Below are positions 57,102-64,000 of a stretch of DNA of 64,000 nucleotides, piece after piece. Source of the DNA: Streptomyces lydicus (GTDB lineage: Bacteria; Actinomycetota; Actinomycetes; Streptomycetales; Streptomycetaceae). A model generated the notes under the pieces. It saw only the letters and a list, made by a program, of their open reading frames with translations, made no database searches and was not told the origin of the DNA. A program made the position numbers and the translations under genes. How positions within the stretch are numbered: position 1 is the first letter of the stretch; the number at the start of each line of letters is the position of its first letter. Location of the stretch: assembly GCF_001729485.1 (NCBI RefSeq), contig NZ_CP017157.1, forward strand, positions 1,302,001 through 1,366,000. Reading direction: 5' to 3'.

Positions 57102-58124
57102 TCAGTCGCTGTACTCCGGCGACGGCGGCCCGGATATCCCGGGCATGTCGGCCCGTAGCCAGGTGCGGTACGCCCGCATCCAGGGGCTGCCGGGGCTGCC
57201 GTCGCCCCGGTAGTCGTCCAGCACCTTGTTGACCCGCCGCACCAGGTCTGTGTCGTCCTTGTTCATCGCCACGCCGTACGACTCGTCGGTGAACGGCTTG
57301 CCCTTCAGCTCCACCGTCGGGTCCTGCGCGGCCTGTGCCGCGGCCAGCGCGTTGTCCGTCACCACCGCGTCCGCCTGGCCCAGCTGGAGCCGCACCAGGC
57401 AGTCGAGTTGGTTGGGCACCGTCAGCACCCTGGCACCGTGCCGCTGCGCCGCCAGCTCCGACTCACCCGTCGAACCCGCGGCCGTGCACACCCGCTTGCC
57501 GCGCAGCGAACCGTCGAACGCCTTGACCGTGGACGTCTTCGGGGCCAGCACCTGCTGCCCCGCCTGGAAGTACGACGTCGAGAACGCCACCTGCCGCTTG
57601 CGTGCGCAGTTGATCGTCATCGTGCGCACCACCATGTCGACCGCGCGTTTCTGCAGCGCCGGTATCCGCTGGTTGGTCGGCACCGCCTTGAAGACGACCT
57701 TGGCGTCCGGGCCCAGGATGTCGGCGGCGATGGCCCGGGCCAGATCGATGTCGAAGCCCTCCAGCTTGCCGGTGGCCGGATTGCGGTACCCCCACCGGTA
57801 GGTGTTCTGGTCGACGCCCACGACCAGTTGGCCCTTCTCCTTGATCCGGGCCACCGCCGGGCCCTCGTCGGACGACGGCCGCAGGCTCGCGGCGGCGTGC
57901 TCCGGCGTGCACGCCGCGGCGGCCGGCGCGGCCGGTGCCGCATCCGGCCCGTACGCGCGGTGCGTGGCCGACGGGGACGAGGCGCCGCCGGGCCTTTCGT
58001 GCCCTTCGGCGCGGCCCAGCGCCGGCACCAGCACCGCCGCCGCGGCCGCCATCACACACATCCCGGCCGCGACCGGTGCCAGGACGGCACGCAGATTCCG
58101 CAGTCCTCGCGCGCGCCCGTTCAT
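57102..58124 (-). CDS. glnH: Extracytoplasmic amino-acid-binding protein (GlnH-type, PknG-linked)
   Basis: 340 residues. A signal-anchor-like N-terminus (VLAPVAAGMCVMAAAAAVLVPAL) precedes an SBP_bac_3 domain starting at IKEKGQLVVGVDQNTYRWGYRNPATGKLEGFDIDLARAIAADILG. Further marks are RTMTINCARKRQVAFSTSYF, DCLVRLQLGQADAVVTDN and a C-terminal DESYGVAMNKDDTDLV. In mycobacteria GlnH binds aspartate/glutamate and signals through GlnX to PknG. No ABC permease gene is nearby, which fits sensing rather than transport. ATG 58124 has GAGGGGGA upstream and follows the glnX stop by 20 bp. Confidence 0.88.
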   Translation of the reverse strand: MNGRARGLRNLRAVLAPVAAGMCVMAAAAAVLVPALGRAEGHERPGGASSPSATHRAYGPDAAPAAPAAAACTPEHAAASLRPSSDEGPAVARIKEKGQLVVGVDQNTYRWGYRNPATGKLEGFDIDLARAIAADILGPDAKVVFKAVPTNQRIPALQKRAVDMVVRTMTINCARKRQVAFSTSYFQAGQQVLAPKTSTVKAFDGSLRGKRVCTAAGSTGESELAAQRHGARVLTVPNQLDCLVRLQLGQADAVVTDNALAAAQAAQDPTVELKGKPFTDESYGVAMNKDDTDLVRRVNKVLDDYRGDGSPGSPWMRAYRTWLRADMPGISGPPSPEYSD

Positions 58125-58144
58125 GTCCCCCTCACCCGTACCCC

Positions 58145-59527
58145 TCACCGGTACTCCGCCAGCCTGCGCCCGATCCCCAGGATCGCGCCCAGCGCGCCCA
58201 GTGCGGCCAGCACCCCGGCGCCGACCGGCAGCCCGCCGAGCGCCCCGCGCCCCTTGTCCGCCGCCGACCGGAACTCCCCCTGCTCGTGCACCAGTGCCTT
58301 CTGCAGCCCGGCCGCCACCCGGTCGAACGACTCGCCGGTGGAGCCGTCCGCACCGATCACCTTCGCCAACGCCCGGTCGTAATCGCCCTTTTCGTCCGAT
58401 GCCCGTGCCTGGGCGTGCCGGGCCTGCCACTGCCGTACCTGCGTCAGTGCCTCGCGCACCGGGTCCCGCCCCGCCTCGTCGTCCGCCAGCGCCAGCGCCC
58501 TGCCCAGTCTGCTTCCCGCCGCCGCGGCACCATGATCACCCGTACCGGCCAGATCCTTCATCCCCGAACGGAAACCGGCCTCGTAGAAATCCTGCTGGTC
58601 GTCCGTGAGCACCGCGCCGCGCGCCACCAGCGTCAGATTCTCGTCGCCGCGCGCCTGGAGCGCGTCGATCCGGGCCTCGTTGAGCACCCGCAGCGAGCGG
58701 GCGCCGTGCGCGTACGAGGCGGTCAGCTCCGCGCGCGCCACCACATGCCCCGCCACCAGCCACAGCAGCACCGCGACGGAAGCGGTCGTCGCGGCCACCA
58801 GCCCGCGGTTGAACACGCGGTTCGTCCGCCGGTAGTGGCGCCGCTGCGCCCAGCCCAGCGCGCCGACCGCCGCCACCCCGGCCGCCACCGCGGCCCACGG
58901 GCGGGCCTCGGCGTCGGCGTAGTCCGCCGCCAGCCGCCGCGTCTCCGCGTCGTACAACGCCCGGGCGGCCGGGAGGAGTTCCGTGCGCATCCGCTCGTTG
59001 GCATACCGCAGGTAGGCGCCGCCCAGTGGCAGCCCCTGGCGGTTGTTCGCGCGGGCCGTCTCCACCAGTCCCGTATAGCGCGGCAGCTGCCGGTTGAGCC
59101 GGGCGATCTGCTCGCCCGCGTCGTCCGAACCGCCGCTGCTGCGCGACGCCTTGGCCAGCAGCTCCGCCGCGGTCGCGATGTCGCGGTCGTAGCGGTCGCG
59201 GGTCGCGGCGCTGCCCTCCACCCCCGCGAGGAAGCCCCCGGCCGCCGTCGTGTCGGCGTCCGCCAGGGAGCGGTAGATGCTCGCCGCGTCCGCCGTCAGG
59301 GGCTGGCTGTGCTCCACCACGTCGTCCGCGGCCGCCGCCCGGTCCGCGACCTGCCAGGCCGTGACGGTGCCGAACAGCACCACCAGCAGCGCCAGGACGG
59401 CGCCTATCACCCGCAGCCGGCCCGGCTCGGTCGTCGCCGCGGCGCGCAGCTCGTCCAGCCCCTCGGCCCAGGCCGGCCGGCGGCCCGAGGCGGGCGGCGC
59501 CACGCTGCTGGTCGACACGGACGACAC
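58145..59527 (-). CDS. glnX: Four-helix membrane protein (GlnX-like), partner of GlnH and PknG
   Basis: 460 residues with four hydrophobic segments: LRVIGAVLALLVVLFGTVTAW, WAAVAAGVAAVGALGW, GLVAATTASVAVLLWLVAGHVV and VGAGVLAALGALGAILGIG. The first and second extracytoplasmic loops are helical (SIYRSLADADTTAAGGFLAGVEGSAATRDRYDRDIATAAELL, like chemoreceptor four-helix sensors). This is the layout of mycobacterial GlnX, which relays GlnH binding to PknG. The GTG at 59527 follows GGGGGAGG. It is the first gene of the cluster and is divergent from the FadR-type regulator across 268 bp. Confidence 0.82.
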   Translation of the reverse strand: MSSVSTSSVAPPASGRRPAWAEGLDELRAAATTEPGRLRVIGAVLALLVVLFGTVTAWQVADRAAAADDVVEHSQPLTADAASIYRSLADADTTAAGGFLAGVEGSAATRDRYDRDIATAAELLAKASRSSGGSDDAGEQIARLNRQLPRYTGLVETARANNRQGLPLGGAYLRYANERMRTELLPAARALYDAETRRLAADYADAEARPWAAVAAGVAAVGALGWAQRRHYRRTNRVFNRGLVAATTASVAVLLWLVAGHVVARAELTASYAHGARSLRVLNEARIDALQARGDENLTLVARGAVLTDDQQDFYEAGFRSGMKDLAGTGDHGAAAAGSRLGRALALADDEAGRDPVREALTQVRQWQARHAQARASDEKGDYDRALAKVIGADGSTGESFDRVAAGLQKALVHEQGEFRSAADKGRGALGGLPVGAGVLAALGALGAILGIGRRLAEYR

Positions 59528-59725
59528 GGAACCTCCCCCTGGTCGCTGACTGCGGGCCCGGCCCCGCGCCCGGCGCCCGAGAGCGCTCACGACAAGGACC
59601 GGTGCATGGGCAGCAGTATGTCGGCAGCCACTGACAAGCACACCGCTCTTGGCATGATCTTGTTCGGATCGCGATCCGCGCGGCCCGTGCCGTGGGCGGC
59701 CCGCCGCGGCGCCCCGGCCGCGCAT

Positions 59726-59760
59726 TACAGTGACCGCAGAGTCATCAGACGTCAGGTGAC
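59726..59760 (+). promoter_or_regulatory. Promoter/operator candidate for the FadR-type regulator
   Basis: TACAGT (59726-59731) is a -10-like box. Immediately downstream, 59741-59760 is a 20-bp near-palindrome (GTCA-CAGACGTCAG-TGAC type, 16 of 20 positions symmetric), 36 bp before the GTG start. That placement suits autorepression by a dimeric GntR regulator, and could also affect divergent glnX. Confidence 0.5.
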
Positions 59761-59795
59761 ACGGACGACGAGGTGAGGGAAGGGAGCGTGGCCCC

Positions 59796-60488
59796 GTGCG
59801 GTCGGTCGGCAAGGGCAGGGTGTCGCTCGTGGAGACCGCGACCGACGAGATCCGCGCCCAGATCGTGAACGGCACCTGGCCGGTGGGCAGCCGGATCCCG
59901 CCCGAGAGCGCGCTCTCCGAAAGCCTCGGGGTCAGCCGGGCGTCGGTACGCGAGGCGGTCCGCTCCCTGGTGCACTCCGGGCTCCTCGAACCCCGGCAGG
60001 GCGACGGCACCTTCGTGATCTCCGACGACGACAGCGCGGCCGCGCTCCGCCGGCGCCTGGAACGCGCCGAACTCAGCCATGTCACCCAGGTCCGCCAGGG
60101 CCTCGACGTGGTCGCCGCCCGGCAGGCCGCCAAGCACCGCACGGACGCCCAGCTCACCGGCATCGAGGCGGCGCTGGCCCGCCGCAACGCGGCGCTCGCC
60201 GCACACGACGCGGACGCCTTCACCGCCGCCGACGCCGCGTTCCACGTGCTGGTCGCGGAGGCCGGCGCGAACCCCGTGCTGGCCGACATCTACCGTTCCC
60301 TCAGTGCCGCCCTGCGCGAGGAACTCCGCCGCGCCGCCTGCCTGGACACCGCCACCGCGGCCGCCACCGATCCGCACTCCCGCCTCACCGACGCCATCCG
60401 GGACCGGGATCCCCAGGCCGCCGTCGACGCCGCCGTCCTCCTTCTCGCCGGCCACGTACGCGACCTCGCCCTGCCGCACGACGACTGA
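59796..60488 (+). CDS. FadR-subfamily GntR transcriptional regulator
   Basis: 230 residues. The winged-helix domain (about 10-75) reads TATDEIRAQIVNGTWPVGSRIPPESALSESLGVSRASVREAVRSLVHSGLLEPRQGDGTFV, a textbook GntR signature. The C-terminal FCD domain (about 90-220) is all-helical, with metal/ligand-type positions in AFHVLVAEAGANPVL and HSRLTDAIRDRD. The effector is unknown; FCD relatives sense carboxylates. GTG 59796 is the first start consistent with the fold. No obvious target operon follows directly. Confidence 0.92.
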   Translation: MRSVGKGRVSLVETATDEIRAQIVNGTWPVGSRIPPESALSESLGVSRASVREAVRSLVHSGLLEPRQGDGTFVISDDDSAAALRRRLERAELSHVTQVRQGLDVVAARQAAKHRTDAQLTGIEAALARRNAALAAHDADAFTAADAAFHVLVAEAGANPVLADIYRSLSAALREELRRAACLDTATAAATDPHSRLTDAIRDRDPQAAVDAAVLLLAGHVRDLALPHDD

Positions 60489-60677
60489 GCCGGGCGGCCG
60501 GCGGGTGCCGGGCGGGCCGCAGGGCCTGGGGGCGTACTCGGAATGTCGAGCGCCCTCCGCGTCATCCCGCGCGCCGCTGACGACGACACCCCTCTCCGAC
60601 TACTCTCAGTGACGAAGTTGAGTTCGGTACACGACCGGCACGGGTCCCGCCCGTGCCCCGACGAATCGGAGAACACC

Positions 60678-61064
60678 ATGCGCCGCAGCAGGAAAACCCT
60701 CACCCCTCTCGGCCCCCGCGACGGCCGCCCCGCCTCGCCGGAGCCTCCGGCCAGCGGATTTCTGACCATCGGCGGCACCACGTACGTCGACCCGGTCGGC
60801 AGCTATCCGCTCGACCACCGGATCGACGGCTCCGCCACCCTGATCATCAACGACACCGACCGACCCGTCACGATCGTCACGGAACGCCACCGGGACCATC
60901 CCCCCACCGCGCCCCCGTCCCGCACCGCGCCCCCGTCCCCCGCGGTGCCGCCGGCTCCGGCCGGCCACGCGTCCTCAGCCGGCCACGCGTCCCTCGTCCT
61001 GGCCCCGGGCGAACGCATCGAGACACGGCGGGGGGACAGCGTGCGGATCAGCTCGCCGTATTGA
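60678..61064 (+). CDS. Small protein of unknown function
   Basis: 128 residues from the ATG at 60678, which has CGGAGAA upstream; the open frame reaches back to 60543 without a better start. A basic N-terminus (MRRSRKTL) precedes a short beta-rich core (FLTIGGTTYVDPVGSYPLDHRIDGSATLIINDTDRPVTIVTERH), then a Pro/Ala/Thr linker with repeated APPS and GHAS blocks and a second strand pair (ASLVLAPGERIETRRGDSVRISS). No membrane segment or known family. It converges on the BadF-type kinase gene, sharing a hairpin. Confidence 0.6.
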   Translation: MRRSRKTLTPLGPRDGRPASPEPPASGFLTIGGTTYVDPVGSYPLDHRIDGSATLIINDTDRPVTIVTERHRDHPPTAPPSRTAPPSPAVPPAPAGHASSAGHASLVLAPGERIETRRGDSVRISSPY

Positions 61065-61087
61065 TCACGTGGCGTGTCACGTGGTCA
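61062..61087. terminator. Bidirectional hairpin spanning both convergent stop codons
   Basis: A 10-bp stem with one G-U pair (61062-61071 with 61078-61087) and a 6-base loop. The stop codons of the small protein (61062-61064) and of the kinase (61085-61087) lie at its two feet. Confidence 0.7.
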
Positions 61088-62089
61088 GGGGCCGGACGGG
61101 TCCTGGGGCCAGGAGCCTCTCAGCCGGGCGTAGGCCGCTTCGTCCGCCGCTCTCCGGTCCAGGGTGTCCAGGGCCGCGCCCAGTACCGGCGGGGCGGTCA
61201 CCACATGCGGTACGGCTTTGGGGGCGCTTTCGGACAGCAGGCGGAGCACGCGGTCGTGGAGAAGGGGGTGACGGGCGGCGAGGACGCTGCCGCCGAGGAC
61301 GACGGGCGTGGGCTCGGTGAGGAGATCGAGGCGGCGCAGGGCGACGGTCGCCATCAGGGCGATCTCCTCGGCCTGGCGGGCGACGACGGTGCGGGCGACC
61401 GGGTCGCCGGAGTCCGCCACGGCGAAGAGCAGCGGCGTCAGTTCGTGGCGGCGGTGTTCGGGAACGGCGTGCAGATGGAGCGCCTCGATCAGCTCCAGCA
61501 TCGTCGACAGCCCGAAGTGGGCCGGCAGGGCGCGGGCCAGTTCGGTGGCCTCGCCGCGGCCGTCCTCGGCGCGGGCCGCGAACCACAGCGCCTCGTCCGC
61601 GAGGAAGGAGCCGCCGCCCCAGTCGCCGGAGATCCGGCCGATGGAGGGGAAGCGGGCGGTGGCGCCGTCGTGGCCCACACCGGCGCAGTTGATGCCGGCG
61701 CCGCACACCACCGCGATGCCGACCGGCTCGCCGCCGTCCGGCAGCCCGGCCCGCAGCAGCGCGAAGGTGTCGTTGCGGACGCCGACCGAGCGGGCCCAGC
61801 CGCGGCCGGTGATCTCCGCGGTGAGGAGGGTCTCCTCGGCGGCGAGGTCGACGTTGGCGAGGAAGGCCGAGAGGCGGTCGACGGGGCCGGCGTCGCCCAA
61901 GCCGGCCTGGGCGAGGGTGGCTTCCACCAGGGAGGCCAGGACGTCGACCGCGCGGGCGGCGCCCACCAGCGGCGGCTGGAAGCCCCCGCCCCGCGCCGTC
62001 CCGAGGACGCTGCCGTCCGCGCCCACCAGGGCCACGTCGGTCTTGCTGTTGCCCGCGTCGATGGCGAGCGCCGTGCCGGTCAGGCCCAC
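61085..62089 (-). CDS. BadF/BadG-type sugar kinase (N-acetylglucosamine kinase-like)
   Basis: 334 residues. The ASKHA kinase fold shows phosphate 1 LAIDAGNSKTDVALVG, NDTFALLRAG, phosphate 2 VVCGAGINCAGVG, the GRISGDWGGGSFLADEAL loop of GlcNAc kinase-like proteins and the adenosine motif PVVLGGSVLAARHP. It probably phosphorylates an amino sugar or glucose delivered by the adjacent ABC system. GTG 62089 overlaps the end of the GH4 gene by 10 bp, so the two are cotranscribed. Confidence 0.87.
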   Translation of the reverse strand: MGLTGTALAIDAGNSKTDVALVGADGSVLGTARGGGFQPPLVGAARAVDVLASLVEATLAQAGLGDAGPVDRLSAFLANVDLAAEETLLTAEITGRGWARSVGVRNDTFALLRAGLPDGGEPVGIAVVCGAGINCAGVGHDGATARFPSIGRISGDWGGGSFLADEALWFAARAEDGRGEATELARALPAHFGLSTMLELIEALHLHAVPEHRRHELTPLLFAVADSGDPVARTVVARQAEEIALMATVALRRLDLLTEPTPVVLGGSVLAARHPLLHDRVLRLLSESAPKAVPHVVTAPPVLGAALDTLDRRAADEAAYARLRGSWPQDPSGP

Positions 62090-63372
62090 GTGAGGTGCTC
62101 CCGGTTGTGCGCGATCAGCTCGTCGGTGAGCCGGTCGGCGTAGTCGATCTGGCCGATGAGCGGGTGGGAGAGCAGGGCGGAGAAGACCCGCTCCCGGCCG
62201 CCCCGCAACGCCGCCTCCAGGGCCAGGTGTTCATAGGCGGTGACGTTGGCGATCAGTCCGGCGTACAGGGGCTCCAGGGGGCGTACGGGCAGCGGGGCGG
62301 GGCCGGCGGCGTCCACCGTCGCGGGGACCTCGATCACCGCGTCGTCGGGGAGGAAGGGGAGGGTGCCGTTGTTGAGGGTGTTGACGATCTGGACGTCGCC
62401 GGTGTCGCCCAGCAGGGAGGAGGTCAGTGCCACGGCCGCCTCGGAATAGAAGGCGCCGCCGCGCCGGGAGAGCAGTTCCGGCTTCTCGTCGAGCGCGGGA
62501 TCGCCGTACAGGTTCAGGAGTTGCCGCTCGATGGCGGCGACCTCCGCCGCACGGGAGGGCTTGCTGCGCGACTCCTCCACGACGGCGTCGTGTCGGTAGT
62601 AGTAGCGCAGGTAGTAGGAGGGGACGGTACCGAGGTGGTCGAGGAGGGTGCGCGGCAGACGCAGGTCGGCGGCGATCGTCTCGCCGTGTTCGGCGAGCAG
62701 CTTGGGCAGGACGTCCTCGCCGGCGACGCGTACGGACCGCTCCCAGGTCAGGTGGTTGAGGCCGATGTGCTCCAGCTCGACCCGGTCGGGAGCGACGCCC
62801 AGCAGCCCGGCGAATGTGCGCTGGAAGCCGATCGCCACGTTGCACAGGCCGACGGCCCGGTGCCCCTGGGTGAGCAGGGCGCGGGTCACGATGCCGACGG
62901 GGTTGGTGAAATCGACGATCCAGGCGTCGGGGTTCCGGCGGCGTACGCGTTCGGCGATGTCCAGCACGACGGGGACGGTGCGCAGCGCCTTGGCGAGGCC
63001 GCCCGCGCCGGTGGTCTCCTGGCCGACGCAGCCGCACTCCAGCGGCCAGGTCTCGTCCTGGTTGCGGGCGGCCTGGCCGCCGATGCGCAGCTGCAGCAAC
63101 ACGGCGTCGGCGCCGTCGACGCCGGCGTCGAGGTCGTCGGTCCAGGAGATCCTGCCCGGGTGGCCCTGCCTGGCGAAGATCCGCCGGGCCAGCCCGCCCA
63201 CCAGCTCCAGCCGGTCCAGGGCCGGGTCGATCAGGACGAGTTCCTCCAGCGGCAGGACGTCGCGCAGGCGCGCGAAGCCGTCGATGAGTTCGGGGGTGTA
63301 GGTCGAGCCGCCGCCGACCACGGCGAGTTTGACGCGGCGGTGCGGGAGTCGTCCTTCAGAAGACGGCAGCAT
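62080..63372 (-). CDS. Glycoside hydrolase family 4 (6-phospho-beta-glucosidase-like)
   Basis: 430 residues. The N-terminal NAD site VKLAVVGGGSTYTPELIDGF is typical of GH4, which cleaves glycosides by NAD+-dependent oxidation and elimination with Mn2+. The metal ligands are seen in GLCNVAIGFQR (Cys) and EHIGLNHLTW (His), and the Tyr base is expected in PSYYLRYYY. The DFTNPVGIVTRA block and NGTLPFLPDDAVIEVP also fit. Relatives act on 6-phospho-beta-glucosides or diacetylchitobiose phosphate. ATG 63372 is preferred; an in-frame TTG at 63378 directly abuts the upstream stop. It lies between the CUT1 permease and the kinase in one operon. Confidence 0.92.
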   Translation of the reverse strand: MLPSSEGRLPHRRVKLAVVGGGSTYTPELIDGFARLRDVLPLEELVLIDPALDRLELVGGLARRIFARQGHPGRISWTDDLDAGVDGADAVLLQLRIGGQAARNQDETWPLECGCVGQETTGAGGLAKALRTVPVVLDIAERVRRRNPDAWIVDFTNPVGIVTRALLTQGHRAVGLCNVAIGFQRTFAGLLGVAPDRVELEHIGLNHLTWERSVRVAGEDVLPKLLAEHGETIAADLRLPRTLLDHLGTVPSYYLRYYYRHDAVVEESRSKPSRAAEVAAIERQLLNLYGDPALDEKPELLSRRGGAFYSEAAVALTSSLLGDTGDVQIVNTLNNGTLPFLPDDAVIEVPATVDAAGPAPLPVRPLEPLYAGLIANVTAYEHLALEAALRGGRERVFSALLSHPLIGQIDYADRLTDELIAHNREHLTWA

Positions 63373-63378
63373 GCGCAA

Positions 63379-64000
63379 TCAGCCCTTTACTCCGGTGAGG
63401 GTGACGCCTTCGACGAAGGCTTTCTGAGCGAAGAAGAAAACGATGATGACCGGCGCCATGACCAGCAGCGTCGCCGCCATGGTGAGGTTCCAGTTGACGC
63501 TGTGCGCGCTCTTGAAGGACTCCAGCCCGTAGGAGAGCGTCCAGGCGGCGGGGTTCTGGGCCGCGTAGATCTGCGGGCCGAAGTAGTCGTTCCAGCAGTA
63601 GAAGAACTGGAAGAGGGCGATGGCGGCGATGCCCGGCTTGGCCATCGGCACGACGATCGTCAGCAGGGTGCGCAGCTCCCCGCAGCCGTCGACCTTCGCC
63701 GACTCCAGGTACTCCTGGGGGATCGTCAGCAGGAACTGCCGCAGCAGGAAGACGGAGTAGGCGTCGCCGAACGCCAACGGGATGATCAGCGGCCACAGCG
63801 AGCCCGCCAGGTGCAGTTGCTGCGCCCAGACCAGGTACATGGGGATCACGATCACCTGCGGCGGCAGCATCATCGTCGAGATGACCAGGACCATCGCGGT
63901 GCGGCGGCCCCGGAAGCGGAACTTGGCCAGGGCGTAGGCGACGGGGAGCGCCGAGCAGACGGTGAGGAGGGTGCCCAGCCCGGCGTACAGCAGCGAGTTC
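63379..64000 (-). CDS. CUT1-family sugar ABC permease (MalG-like), 5' end outside window
   Basis: About 206 residues are present; the frame is open to the window end, beyond the first ATG at 63894, so the N-terminus is missing. Hydrophobic segments include SLLYAGLGTLLTVCSALPVAYAL, VLVISTMMLPPQVIVIPMYLV, WPLIIPLAFGDAYSVFLL and AATLLVMAPVIIVFFFAQ. The EAA loop EYLESAKVDGCGELRTLLTIVVPMAKPGI contacts the ATPase. The C-terminus AFVEGVTLTGVKG is the conserved end of MalG-type permeases. It abuts the GH4 gene, so the operon continues beyond the window, probably with a second permease and a binding protein. Confidence 0.93.
   Translation of the reverse strand, partial: NSLLYAGLGTLLTVCSALPVAYALAKFRFRGRRTAMVLVISTMMLPPQVIVIPMYLVWAQQLHLAGSLWPLIIPLAFGDAYSVFLLRQFLLTIPQEYLESAKVDGCGELRTLLTIVVPMAKPGIAAIALFQFFYCWNDYFGPQIYAAQNPAAWTLSYGLESFKSAHSVNWNLTMAATLLVMAPVIIVFFFAQKAFVEGVTLTGVKG

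Overview
The window looks like a Streptomyces (or closely related streptomycete) chromosome. GC is very high, starts are often GTG or TTG, genes lie in tight ATGA/GTGA-overlapping operons, and terminators are GC-rich hairpins without long T tracts. Lineage-typical genes include an EttA-type ABC-F protein, a DynA/DynB-like dynamin pair, a thioester-domain surface protein with a LAETG sorting signal, and a PknG/GlnH/GlnX signalling cluster. I find no CRISPR array, rRNA or phage structural genes. Functions are read from motifs and recalled family knowledge; no search was run.

Layout. 1-5.9 kb: myo-inositol catabolism (3' end of iolC, a class I aldolase, iolB, iolD, mmsA), closed by a strong terminator. 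6-12 kb: a membrane protein, a GNAT acetyltransferase behind a short leader ORF and tandem hairpins, and a membrane-spanning fusion of an alpha/beta-hydrolase to an ABC ATPase with its ABC-2 permease. 12-21.3 kb: an esterase, a FUSC-type exporter, an MreB-family protein, an epoxide-hydrolase-like protein, a four-helix membrane protein, tsaD and a membrane-anchored protein.

21.35-30.98 kb: a 9.55-kb island between 81-bp perfect direct repeats. The right repeat is the 3' half of an intact tRNA-Arg(TCT) gene plus its terminator; the left repeat is a duplicate of both. Cargo: a membrane alpha/beta-hydrolase, a CPBP protease, PPK2, a P-type cation ATPase and a SulP transporter. There is no integrase, only a transposase scrap beside the right repeat.

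31-41.5 kb: dynA-dynB (dynB carries a long disordered N-terminus containing a rare TTA codon), an SSB-family gene preceded by two DnaA-box-like sites, the thioester-domain surface protein, then ettA-thioesterase-unknown. 41.5-49.5 kb: a MacB/FtsX-type ABC exporter with two very large permeases, and a truncated haemoglobin. 49.5-59.5 kb: an amino-acid-sensing phosphosignalling locus (GlnX, GlnH, coiled-coil protein, PknG kinase, PP2C phosphatase, FHA protein). Kinase, phosphatase and FHA protein each begin with zinc-ribbon cysteine clusters, and between the last two lies a frameshifted remnant that I align, from memory, with a VWA-domain protein. 59.7-64 kb: a FadR-type regulator with a near-palindromic operator candidate, a small unknown protein, and a sugar locus (BadF-type kinase, GH4 glycosidase, CUT1 permease cut by the window end).
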